From: Pleurostoma richardsiae
Lineage: Eukaryota > Ascomycota > Sordariomycetes > Calosphaeriales > Pleurostomataceae
Length of the DNA stretch: 64,000 bases
Reading direction: 5' to 3'
Assembly: GCA_030052745.1 (NCBI GenBank)
Contig: JANBVO010000012.1
Span: 735,380-799,379 of the forward strand
Shown: positions 45,789 through 57,100 of the stretch, in pieces
How positions within the stretch are numbered: the stretch's first letter is position 1
Layout: every line of letters starts with the position of its first letter
The notes under the pieces: model-generated
Seen by the model: only the letters and a program-made list of their open reading frames with translations
What the model was told of the DNA's origin: nothing
Database searches by the model: none
Program-made: the position numbers and the translations under genes

Positions 45789-46568
45789 GGTGTAAGTGAA
45801 TAGGCACGGGAGTACAGGAGTACTCGGTTTAGGCGGCTTGGAAGTCTTGGTGAGTGGTGCACTTTACTACCAGGAGAGATACGGCTTGTTCATGCCGGTC
45901 AGCTCCTAATAGCCGTTAAACCTATATCTATCAACCTCGTTTACGTAGGTACCCCTGAGATAGAGAGTCATGCCGTCGACCAGCGGGGTCTCAGAGCGGT
46001 GAGTGGGCTGCCAAGCTCATCGGAGACTAAGGAACTTCCTAAAACTAGCACTGACTGAACTCGGAAGCGTTCCGAAGTGATCGCCTCCAACTGACATCTG
46101 ATTCTAGTGGATATCATGTAGCAATTGGATGTGATCCAGGCTTCATCCTTATCTATCAGCAACAAGACTCGGTTTGGTGCCTGAATCCATCACCAGATCT
46201 GGCATTCCGGCCAATCTCGAAATCAACCTTTGAGAGGAAGCCGTGACTGCAAGCTGGAATGAACTCTGGAGACTGGCCTAGAGGAAGTAATGTCATCAAA
46301 AATTGAATGACAAACATCACGGATGCAGAAGATGCGAAAGGAGAGTCAACGACCCAAGCTGCTACTTTGCAACTCAGAACAGACGCCTCGATGCGGCCGC
46401 GAAATTGATGAAACAAAGACGTAGCTTGAAGTCAATCTGTCTTAGTGGTACCGTCTCAACACCCTAAAGAGCTAGAATTAAGCATTACAATCGATTCAAA
46501 ACAGACTTCTCGCACAAGGGCTGGTACCGGTTCGGTTCCACTCCCGAACTGATGCCCGACAGGGTTGA
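45789..46568. other. Intergenic, no gene seen
   Basis: Upstream region of the ThDP enzyme and downstream region of permease 2. Short frames only. Confidence 0.45.
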
Positions 46569-48164
46569 TCAAGGAGACCATCTGAAGTCGGGATGCCTCC
46601 ATTCCAACTCTTCCACCTGCTGCTGTGATAAGCCTTCTAATTCCGAGCCGCCGTCCTTGCTGTTCCTTCTCCGGTTGTCCCATTTCATCCAAAGTAGTGC
46701 TGCTATAGCAATGATCATCATCGTGCTCGAGGTGGCAAAGTTCAGGCCGTTTCCGATGTGGTACGCTGGGCCGTCCCACGACAGGAATGCCCAGGTCGAG
46801 ATCAGACTGCCGATGTTGCCAAAGAACATGGTCACCGCGATGGACATGTTCCTGGCCGAGTCGCTGCTGACGTTCGCCGCGGCCTGCGAGTGGCACAACG
46901 GCCCCATCGTGAAGGCTGAGCTGGCGATCAGGAACGTGGCCACGTACCGTGCGATCGAGTTCCCGGTCGCGAGGAAGATGAGGTAGCCAACCATAATCGG
47001 AGGTGAGTTGAGAATGATGAATATTTGTCGCGTATGAAACTTCCAGCTAGCAAAGCACATGGTGACAATGCAAAGGACACCGAATATGTAAGGGGGGACA
47101 GTCAGTAGCTGCTGTTGGATGACCGTGGCATCAGGGAAGATAGTCCTGACGATAGTCGGAGCGAAAAATGCAAGGCCCTGCACGGTAATACTCTCGAGGA
47201 GGAAGATGAGAGCCGTCGCCGCAGTGACCGGGTTCGCGGCTCCCTTCCAGAGCTTCTTGATGCTCATCTTGTCGAGGACAACCGTTGTGCCGACTCTTTC
47301 CGCCTTGATCCGAGTCACCACGAAGTCTTTCTCTTCTTCAGTGAGGAACTGAGCGGTCTCCGGACGGTCTGCCAGAAAGATCAGAGCAGCTATGCCGATG
47401 ACCACCGTGACGATTCCCTCAAGGACAAATATCGTTCGCCATGATCCTTTTGGGAAAGAACCAAAGTGATGGATTCTAAGAATTCCAGAAGCCAACAGAC
47501 CTCCAACCGCGCCCGACAGAGGGGCCGCTGCTATATAGAGAGATAGTCTAAACGTGAGTTCAGAGCGGCGGTACCTGTAGCACCGTGAGTCATGATTTCC
47601 TCTCCTGGCACGTCTCAAATATTAAGCACACACGTACCAGCGAGACAGGTAGTAGGACAGGCCAGGCATCAAGCCAGACTCAGCGATACCGAGGCAGAAG
47701 CGGACCGCGGCGAGCTGAGAGTAGTTGTTGACCCAGGCGCCTGCAATAGAAATCATCCCAAACAGTATTGTGGTCATGGGGAGGAACCAGCCAGGGCCTA
47801 TATGCTTGCAAAGAATGTTTGCCGGTATCTCAAAGAGGATATAGGATATGTAAAAGATGCTGTTGACAGAGTTGTAATCAAGTCCCTTCAGACCGAGGTC
47901 TGCCTCGAAACTCGCGAGTCTTGCGTTTCCGATGTTGGCGCGGTCGATGAAGCAGAAAAGGAACATCAACACTGCAAATGGGACAATGGCGAGGTCGATC
48001 TTTCGAAGTACTCGAGCGGTGTATTTCTTGTCGAGATTGGCATCCACAGCGAGGTCACCGCTGCGTTCCATGTCGGACGTCTCGCAAGCGACGATACTGG
48101 AGTTCGCAGTTTCCGGGGCCATGAGCCCGCGGTCCTTGCTGGAGTGCTTCTCGGTAGGACTCAT
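46569..48164 (-). CDS. MFS permease, Dal5 (anion:cation symporter) family
   Basis: Two exons, 48164-47638 and 47574-46569, give 510 residues; the junction TG/gtacgt...ctacag/GTAC rebuilds SRWYRRSELTFRLSLY, the signature loop of this family. Other marks are FLFCFIDRANIGNARL (end of TM1), YNSVNSIFYISYILFEIPANIL, RFCLGIAESGLMPGLSYYLS, GSWRTIFVLEGIVTVVIGI and FATGNS-like FLATGNSIARYV. Relatives transport allantoate, nicotinate, tartrate, phthalate or other organic anions with H+. Twelve membrane segments are expected, in the plasma membrane. It is the second permease of this type in the cluster and clearly different in sequence from the one at 39251, so the two may handle different compounds or act at different concentrations. 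Confidence 0.93.
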
Positions 48165-48270
48165 CGTGAACCGAACTATCACTGTCAAGGAGGAATCTCT
48201 GGACAGCCAGCACGATCTAGTTGGTCAAATTCCTTCGTGATAGTTTGAAGACACCGCGTAAACGCCATTC

Positions 48271-48277
48271 ATTTATA
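48271..48277 (-). promoter_or_regulatory. TATAAAT element upstream of Dal5-type permease 2
   Basis: TATAAAT on the minus strand about 107 bp before the ATG at 48164, matching the arrangement at permease 1. Confidence 0.4.
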
Positions 48278-48385
48278 CGGTACGGTAACCTGTATGCACC
48301 TTGCGAAGAACGCGTCTTTGCACTTCAAACTGAACTATTTCGTGTTCGGAGCACCTTATCTCTGCGAAGGCTGCGGAACGGTTTA

Positions 48386-48397
48386 GGAACCGGTTCC
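48386..48397. repeat. 12-bp perfect palindrome GGAACCGGTTCC
   Basis: Perfect inverted repeat centred between 48391 and 48392, embedded in the CGGAAC cluster about 220 bp upstream of permease 2. It is a candidate dimer-binding site. Confidence 0.5.
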
Positions 48398-49336
48398 GTG
48401 CGGGGCCGAAGGCTAAGGACCCCAGCTCCGGGGGAGACACACCGGTGTCACCATTCATTTCCGGTCTTTATTTGAGCTACCGATCCTAGATAAGCTTCTC
48501 TAGGGTTGTCATTGGCCAGCGATCCAGTCAAAGATAAGCCAAGAAGGTTGGCGGAACGACGACATTTAGCTTCCTAATGCTCACCCTAACAATCCGGAAC
48601 AGCCGCTTAACTACACTGTTGATATAGCTGCTGCTTTCGGAGGTTCGACCGTCGACATCATCGTCGATAAGCAGTATGTAGTCTGCACGTAGTGCAGCTC
48701 TGGTTAAGAATGACTTTGTAACTCAGAGCTCCCCGAGATCGACTTGCAGGTCATACACCAAGTGGCGTGGACCTCGAGGGGTGCGAAGGCATCCGGGGGC
48801 GGCTGTCTAAGACTTCAAATGCTCTGAATAGTTGTCGGCCCCTTTGAGCCACCACGCTACATGAATCAAATGAAATGTCTGATATCAAGTAAGCAGGTAA
48901 CTTGCATGTTCATGGCATTTAACGAGAGAGTATTATTCGTCGCGGATTCTAGACGGTCGCTGATTGTCGGTACTTGTCACCTTGTCGTTGTTTCGGGATA
49001 GGATGTGCTCGTTCGTCTCTTTGATCTTTGTCCCTCTCTGAGGCCCAACGGCGCCCAAACACCCATAATGATGCCTCTATGTACCTCTTGTTCAACATCT
49101 GCGACAACGAGCAGAACCATTGGCCAACAGGATGCAGGCGACACAACAACCCCTCCTCCAACATCAGCAGGCAGCATCATGCAACTTGCCTTTCCACCCA
49201 CGTAACCGCTGTCGACCCTACAGAAGAGCGTCTTCACGATTTATCATCTCGACCAACGCATCATAGCACTACATCAGGGTTACAGCCAGAAAAGTCTCCC
49301 AGCTACCTCGAGATAGAGGGGCGCATAGAGTCCAAG

Positions 49337-50747
49337 ATGGTTTCCTGCGAATGCGGTCAAATTTTCCAGTCTGACGCAGCCCTGGCTCAGCATCGGGCGG
49401 ACAAGGCTCGGCTCGGGGACCGCGCTCACCTTTGTCAAGTAGCACCCGCACCTAGTGCGGTCCGGGCAACAGCAGCTCGTCCACGCCATAGCCGGATTGA
49501 CGTATGGATATGGAAAGACGTGATCAGTCGGAAAGCGCTTCGAACCATCGACGGCGCAGCCATCCAGCCCGCTGCTACCCCGGTTTCGAGCCAGTCGGCC
49601 TGCGATTTGGTCAGCAGCTATAACTGGCAAGACACTGCTGAGCCACGGATCCGTATCCCAGGTGAATTTCCAATCAATCATTTAAACTCCGGCTATGGAG
49701 CCATGCTAACAGCCGGCAGGACGCGCGCCAATGTGGCAGGATGTTCCGCTGCCGATAACCCTGTCGAAGGACTCTGGGAGATCCTTTAAAGACCAGAACG
49801 CCGCGCGTGTACCGAACTTCCCATTTGAACCGCTGTTCCGGGCCGCCGCCTTGATGAACCCCAGCTTTCGCTTCGACGACGTGGACATCGTGGTCAATAG
49901 GAACAGCCTGCGGAAGCTGCTCGACTTCTCCGAGGGTCGCGTTCCAGACACCTTCCGTGTAAACCTCCTGCTTGTACGCAATACACTCTTCATCGAGCGC
50001 TGTGAAAGGAGTGCACGGCAACTGGTTCAGGGATCAGCCGACCCTGGCTTCGGCCGGAGCTTTGAGCGAACTTTCACCAAGTTTCCTAACGGAGCAGAAG
50101 ACAGTACAGCGTATCATAGAGTGCTGCGATATTCCCTTGGAGGCCTGAACTGCGTTGTGCGGTTTGAGGTCGATGCCTGCTATGATACGAGAGCGGCAGA
50201 ACAGCCCGGAAAATCGACCGATCCCGTTGCTAACGTCCACGATATAGAGTCAATAACCGTATCCATGGGCACGCTCGCACTGGGAGGTTTGGCGGTTCAT
50301 GAGGCAGCTCAACAAGCGGACATTAGGAACCGAGGGGACCTGATGCGGCAGTCGGCAGCTGCAGAAATAAAAGTCAGGGCCACTCTGAAACCGCCGAGGC
50401 ACTACCTCCCGCAGCTCTGGTTCGGCAGGACACCCTGGCTTATCATTGGCCACCATATGGAAGGCACCGTCAATGAGATCAAGGTAACGGATGCTGCAGC
50501 CCTATTCGAGGACTGGGAGACTAGGCATCAGGCTAGTTTGCGCAGGATGGTTGCAATCCTGGTTGAGCTACGAGAGGCTGCGAGGCGGAACGGCGGTAGG
50601 AGCTGTGTTGCTATCTGCGAGCGGAACGCTAGGCCGCATGCCATTAAGATTTTTGCCGCGGAGGGCGAGAGACGGCCGTTGCCGGAGGAGTTGATCCGCC
50701 AGTTCTGGGCTATGGAAGGAGAAGGCCCTGTATCAGGGTCTGCGTGA
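49337..50747 (+). CDS. Conserved fungal protein with Cys-rich N-terminus ('GGPP synthetase'-labelled family)
   Basis: Two exons, 49337-49661 and 49720-50747, give 450 residues if the ATG at 49337 is used; the frame is open upstream to another ATG at 49079. The intron rebuilds RIRIPGRAPMWQDVPLP. The start MVSCECGQIFQSDAALAQHR looks like a partial C2H2-type finger. The body SYNWQD...PG..P.W, LSKDSGRSFKDQNAARVPNF, PLFRAAALMNPSF and RVLRYSLGGLNCVVRFEVDA matches, from memory, a widespread ascomycete family that databases often label 'geranylgeranyl pyrophosphate synthetase', yet no DDxxD prenyltransferase motif is present. The biochemical function is therefore unknown and the label should not be copied. 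Probably intracellular. Confidence 0.75.
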
Positions 50748-52025
50748 TGGCCGGTACGGTGCTGGTCGCTGAACTTTGGTAGCTTTCAGAATTAGATCAC
50801 TCCCTGTACGTCCTCGGGCCCTGGACGGTGAGGCCTGTGAGCGCAACATTAATGTAGGCAATGTGAAATCCGAACAGTCAAAACTCAACTCCGGAGCTAT
50901 GCAGGAAAGGAGAACCCAATATGTGCTCGCAACCAAAGGTCTAATGATATCAAGTAGCGAACCACAGCTTCTACAAGACAGGATTGTCTACCTAGTCTCA
51001 GAGAAGAAGGCCTCTCTGTAATAACCTATGGGTGATAGAATGACTTCCCATAGACAGTTCAGCTGGTACCAGCACCAGCGTGCCTTCCCCAGAAACAAAG
51101 CACGTTACGTCTGCTTCTAGGAGAACTTGTTGCCGTAATTCGGAAGTCTCGGATAACATCATAACCCCCACATCGGGCGATCAAACAAGAGCAAGCTTCT
51201 GACTGATTGAGATGCCTTTATGAGCTTTCTAGCAAATGGATGTCCCGACATGCTACAGATCGAAGACAAGGTTTCGTATAACGCTGTTCTTCCATGATAT
51301 CTATCGCCTGGTTGATGAGTATGTACAACCCTTAATATTTCACACATGGACTTCCCCTGCTATTAGACAGAACGTGCTGAAAGGAGTAAACTTACGGACT
51401 CTTCATCGTATAGAAAGACCAAACAAGGAATCTCAGTTCGCGTCCTGCATCGTCAGGATCTCATATCTCATCATGCAGGAGACGCCGCTGGAAGTTGCTA
51501 CATTTGTAAAAAGCTCAAATACCACCTCACCTTCCCGTCCTGTCCATCTTGAGAGGCATTTCGCGGCTCTCTGCAATAATGAGATAAAAATACCATTGCG
51601 GAAGGAGAGCGATTAGGGAAGGTCTGAGTGATAAGAACTTAACCACATGCGATGGCATGCGAGATTCCGAATCTAGTATTGTTATACGGAGCCCAGTGGC
51701 TGATCCTTGAAATAAGCTTCCAAGTATTGCCGATTGGTGGAAGTGTCATGGGCCCTTGCTGCGAATCGGAGTCAATTTGGGTGGTCCTGACCGTTGTTTC
51801 AGTGCAGCACGTTTATCAACCCACAATGGGGTTAACGGATTAGGGATGCTCCACCAACCAGGCTCACACAAGACAGGAGATGATGTGATAACGGGCTAAG
51901 CCCATGAGTTAGCAACAAATATAAAAGACACAGGCATTCATTGTCGACTGCCGCATAAGCCAGTGTTTTTTCGTTTGAACGACAAGAGCAACTCCCAATA
52001 AACCAACAACCTGACAACCCTCGCG
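50748..52025. other. Intergenic; promoter of secreted protein gene
   Basis: No gene is supported in this 1.3 kb; the frame at 51236-51616 has no motif. The right end carries a clear TATA box before the gene at 52026. Confidence 0.5.
51920..51927 (+). promoter_or_regulatory. TATA box upstream of secreted protein gene
   Basis: TATAAAAG about 105 bp upstream of the ATG at 52026. Confidence 0.5.
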
Positions 52026-52878
52026 ATGCCATCCTCCAGCCAAGTTCTTTCGGCTCTCGTCGCAATGGCCTTTACGGTCGTTGATGCGGCCATGGGTCCG
52101 GCTTTTAGCACCGGCCCAGTCGCCTCGAACTCATTCATCCGCGAGTCGACATCCACCCTCGTCCTACCCAAAGCTCCGAGCGGCTCCTCCGGAGACACGT
52201 CTCTTTGGGTGGGGATGGGCACTTCGAACGGAGACCTAATCCAGTCCATCGCCGACAACTGGGACTCTAGTAGCTGGAGCATATTTGCCTACACGCTCTT
52301 GAAGACCGGAGGTCCCACTTCCAGAGCCCAGACCCCATTGGTCGTGCTAGCCACGATGCTAATGCAGTCTCTCTAGACAACTCGCAAATGCCAGTTCAGG
52401 GCAAGTCCTCCACTGCCGTAGCTGGCGACAAGGTGACGATGCACTGTAAGTGGCGTTGACATGTACCACCTGAAGTCTGACTGTGGCCATTAATGAAACC
52501 ACGAGCAGACAAGTTCGATGACTCCACTGGGAACTACACACAGACGGTCCAGGTCAATGGCAAGACCGTTTCTACACTATCTACCAGTGATGGGCAAGCC
52601 CAGGGCTGGGGCAGCGCAGTTGAGTGTGCCGAGACCAATTGCGGCACCGTCTACGCTCATTGTGAGTATTGATCGACGAATCTCAAGGAATCAGTGGGCT
52701 AAACTGCTCTTCTCAATTTTCAGCGTGGACCGATACCAAGATTATCATGGATGTCGCAGACCCTAACTACATCAACACCATGTGGAAGAGTGCCGGCGTC
52801 ACGGGCGACATGTCGACCAGCGATGGCGGCAAGACTTGGACAGTCAGCACCATTAACATTCCCCAGTTTACGTTCTGA
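52026..52878 (+). CDS. Small secreted fungal protein
   Basis: Four exons, 52026-52311, 52377-52445, 52509-52661 and 52724-52878, give 220 residues. The N-terminus MPSSSQVLSALVAMAFTVVDA is a signal peptide with likely cleavage around residue 21. The mature part begins FSTGPVASNSFIRESTSTLV and runs through LWVGMGTSNGDLIQSIADNW, AGDKVTMHYKFDDSTGNYTQ, STSDGQAQGWGSAVEC and SDGGKTWTVSTINIP. This pattern of short beta strands recalls a family of secreted ascomycete proteins with a jelly-roll (concanavalin A-like) character, of unknown function. Only two cysteines (in VECAETNCG) are seen, so one disulfide at most. Intron 1 has a less usual donor (gtccca) but a good acceptor and restores the frame. 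It may be a wall-associated or effector-like protein. Confidence 0.8.
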
Positions 52879-54109
52879 TGGGAGTTGTAGTATACCTATA
52901 GCCTCAGATTGAGACGTATTCTTCTGGAAAATGACTTGACGGGACGAGAGGACAAGCGAGCGCCGGACAGATCGCTGATAACCTTGTTGAACATGGAAAA
53001 TCGATCTTTGCATTACCCAATCATCTTTGTGCCAATGTATCGCCATTCCTCACCAACCATCGTGAGTAGAAAATGAGATATCACTAACAAAGTTGCACAT
53101 GTAAATGCCCTGGGCCGGAGTTCGTCTCCCGTTTAAGTCTCGACTCCCACCCAGAGAGTCAGGGGCCAGGAGTAACAAGCTGATGGGCTTACATAAGACG
53201 GATCACGGCAAAGCACACTACCATCTGTTTTCGGCCCCCAACGGCCCCTCATCCACAATCTTCAGCTGGGGAAGCGTCCATCCGCCCGTCATGCATGGTA
53301 TTATCAATCATATGCACAACCTCTCTTTGCTTCTTCGGCCCTCGCGAGTGCTGCCAACCAGATGCCAGACCTAGCGAGCCAATATGCGGCTGAAGTGGAG
53401 TGCATACGCACGCGACACACCGAATTGATAAGAGCTCGGAGAAGTCCTTACAGACGGTCTTTCCAAGCTGCCTGGATGCTATACTCGAACACTTGTGCCT
53501 GCTCCTTGAAGGCAGGACCTCTCTGAGGGTTTTGTCAAGGTATTCTCAGCTGCCTCCAACTATCCAATCAGGCATCAGTCCACCATCCTCAAGGCCGGCA
53601 TGGACATCAATTGCCCGCTCCAGTCACCGGACTGCTGATATGGTGACGATGCACAGCGTGGGTCGAGTAACTGCGAACCAAGACAAGCATATGCGGCCCC
53701 CGCACGGCTCGCAGAGCCTCGTCGGGCTCACCGGACGATCCCTTCCATTCCGTCGCACCCCCCTTCCGGTTTCCACTCGCCTGCATTGCGTGTGGCACCC
53801 CCTTTATCATCTCTCGAGCCCCTTAGCAACCATGGACGCCATGGGCCGGACCGACGTCCTTGGTCCTCCATCCGCGGAGCTGAACGGACTAGGAGCAAGT
53901 GGCTTCCCTCCATCATCTCCAACAATTGCTTTATCTTGCGGTGGCGCCACAGCCATCTTCAGTAGACATCCATTTCAGGAACTTACTTACCTTGATCATA
54001 CTTTGGCGTAATCATTGAGAGCGGTAGCGAAAGTAAGCAGGAAGGCATCCCTGTCAACTCACCGCCCCGATCTGCAGCAGAGACTCTTGGACTTTGGTGG
54101 TCGAGCACC
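52879..54109. other. Intergenic or unresolved 5' exon of next gene
   Basis: A 203-codon plus-strand frame (53400-54011) fills part of this stretch. An ATG at 53832 begins MDAMGRTDVLGPPSAELNGL, which might be a first exon of the CorA-like gene, but no decisive splice pair was found. Confidence 0.4.
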
Positions 54110-57100
54110 ATGTTCCCGGCCTTTCAGCAGCTCCCGATGGTGCCAGGGGACTACAGCCATTCGGTACCTGGAGATATAGGGCGGCCCCATCCCCGAGCCT
54201 GGGGACGAATGCGCAGTAGCTCCACCGCATTCCAATATCGCGCGCCAGATAGCAACATGGACCAGAAGGAAACGCACACGTGCCTCACGGCCCTCGAGCA
54301 CGAGCCCAAAATGATCCGTGATCATTTCCAGCATTACTTCGGATGCATCAAGATCTCGGAGCGGGAGCAATTTTGGGACCATAACAATGAAATATGGCAA
54401 TATGAGGAGGAGGAAGAGTTCAAAAAGCTCAACTCTCGGCTTAGGGAACAGGAGGCACGCGCACAAGCCAAGGAGATTGTGAAGGCTAGGATCGGGACAT
54501 TGGCCGTCTCCGTCGAGACACAGTACAAGCGCATCGATATTCTACGCTCGGAGATCGCCAAAAACACAGCTCAGTCCGATCCCGGCTCCGACAGATCGTG
54601 CGAGAATCAGCCTACAACACAGGAGTCGCTCGTGGAGCAGGTCACGAGGAGTCATGGAAAATGGAGGAGAACAAGAAGCGCTGAAAAGGCTGCAGGCGAT
54701 GCCCTACGAGAACAAGCGAACCCGACCGTAGCAGTGACTGATTCCACAGATACCAATCAACAGACAGTATGCATGTCCAATGGCCGAGAAAGGAATATCA
54801 CTTCTACCAATGCCGCCCACGACCAGACATCTCAATCGGCTGGACAGCCCCCCTCGATAACGGGAACATCGGAGACATTGGACAGGCATAACGGAGGACC
54901 CGCTGTAGCTCCACCAACACAAACAACGACGGAAAGTCAGAGATCCTCAGACCACTCCTGGACATCAGAGCGACTAGCGGTCCGCAAGCTAGTGAGGGAA
55001 TATGTGAACCTGGATGACTCTCACGACAAGGACGACGAATATTTTGACACGATACAGAAAGAGACGTACTGCCTAGAGAGGGACACGAACGCTTATCTTA
55101 TACAGTACGAGAAGGGAACTCATCGGGGCAATCATGAACCTCCAGGCGAATCATCGAAAAGATCCGACAGAGTAGGGTCAACTAGTCAAGAGGTGATCCC
55201 CAATGGCGTCGGTCACCTTCAGCCAGTTGATGAACACCCTACAAATTGGCGTTTCAAAGGCCGGTTTCCCGACCAGAGAGTTGCCCTACAATATCTCTTG
55301 AAGAAACCTACAGAGGAAGAAGATGTTATTGTTCACAAAGACAAGCATCGAGAGAGAATTCGATATTTTCACGTTCCTTCGAACAATATGGAGGTATGCC
55401 TAGTGGATTCCTATCTACCCAGCTTTCGAAACATGTTGCTATGTGATACACACAGAGTTTATTAACGAAGCGCAGTGGGTTGAGGTAAGCTAAGAGACTA
55501 CCTCCTCTCCCTCTTGGGGCATGCGTGTCGCTAACGTAGCTATAGAAGCTTATTGCGCAATACTTCGGCGATGAGCCACCGCGGTTTGATGGCCTTCCTC
55601 GCAATGGGTCCGAGAAAACTCGGGCGTACATGCTGCTGCGGTCGGAATTCTGGCGCGGCCAGCAACATGGTCTGAGCAACAATAACATCGTTCATGCGCG
55701 GCACCTACGACCCCTTTGTGAAACAGTCTCTTCTGGTAAGAAATCCTTCGAGTGGAAAACAGTTACAGAACGAGGCTGACAGCCACAGATATCGACAAGG
55801 TAGAGGACACACCCAATAACATTGTCCTGTTTGTAAGTCTGCTCCCGCTTTTCTACCTAAGCAAGACCGGCTCGCAGACACCAGCCTGTGTTAAGAAGGC
55901 TAACGCCGGTCAGATGCCATATCTGCACTGGGAGACGGATAGCCGACGAGAAAGGATTGCGCGCATTATTGACGAGGAGGTCGAGAAAGAACGGAAGAAA
56001 ATAGAGTGTTCGAATGCTGAGATGAGAGCTAGAATGAGACTGAGGAATGGATCTCCCCACCCACGGCGACAGCCTATCAGGCACAAAGCCGAGATCATCG
56101 AGAGCAACATACTTCCTCAGATGCCCATGAGAACCATGACGGAGGTTATCAACGCTAAATTGCACAAGAATGTGCGGCATAAGGGCCGCTATTTACCGAC
56201 ATTCGAGAATGGCGGGCTGAAGGTCGCCAGTGAACTGGGTCAGTTTCTCATCGATTCGGCGAAACTGTACGAGGCGATATCCTGCTTTCGAGACAAGAAA
56301 CTCCTCGAGGAGTATCTCCATAAGGAACCACCCCTACACCCGAGGCGAACACTAGACCAATCCTACTACTGGACGTTGAAGACCACCAAGGCCCGGGACA
56401 GAGACCAGGTGGTCTACCGAGGCACGACCATGAACGCAGAGCTAGCACATAGATTACGAACCCAAGACCAGGAGCCAGTGCCCAAATGGAAGAAATTCTG
56501 GCCCAAAAAAGGCGAGGGTGTAGAGCAATGGCAGTGGGACAATCACACAGAATGGCACGACAAAAACGGATGCGAGCAGTGCCGCAGCGATATCCGCAAA
56601 ATATCGCGGGTGATCATGGTTGATCAGCTTTGGATGTGGATCTTAGACGAGAACACCATCTTGACGTTCTTCCCCAGGAGGTACGGCATCAACAAGAAGG
56701 ACGAATCCGGCGTCCACAGGTCCATCCGCGCCCGGGTCAAGCATGCTCGCAAAGACCAGATAAGATCGGTCTTTGACTTGGCGCTCATCATCCTAGATGA
56801 ATGCTCAAACATCTTCTTCGATCGTACTAAAACAGAGGTTTGTTACTCCCTTTCAGAGACACTCAAACTCGGACTGACACCCTCCAGGACCGTCAGCTCC
56901 AGGCCATGGATATTTTCGCTGAAGCCATTGGCAATGTGGTGAGTCAAGATCATTCCCGTAGTACAACGGTCAGCCGCTAAGACCATCCAGTCGCACCGAC
57001 AGACCAACGCTTTTGAGCACCTGTGGCACTGGACCAAGAAGGCTTGTACAATCTATAGATCCATGAGAAAGAACGTCGACGCCTCGCAACTACACGTACC

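Larger units (their letters stand above)
48165..49336. promoter_or_regulatory. Upstream region of permease 2, CGGAAC cluster
   Basis: The hexamer CGGAAC or its complement occurs at 48374-48379, 48393-48398, 48552-48557 and 48595-48600; the second lies in the perfect 12-bp palindrome GGAACCGGTTCC (48386-48397). About 0.6 copies would be expected by chance in this length. CGG-based elements are the usual targets of Zn2Cys6 factors. A TATAAAT at 48271-48277 lies about 107 bp before the ATG. No gene is supported here; the frame at 49028-49336 merely continues upstream of the next gene without a clear start. Confidence 0.45.

Noticed and set aside
53400-54011. 203-codon plus-strand frame
   Set aside because: No domain; it might contain a first exon of the CorA-like gene, but no splice pair could be defended.
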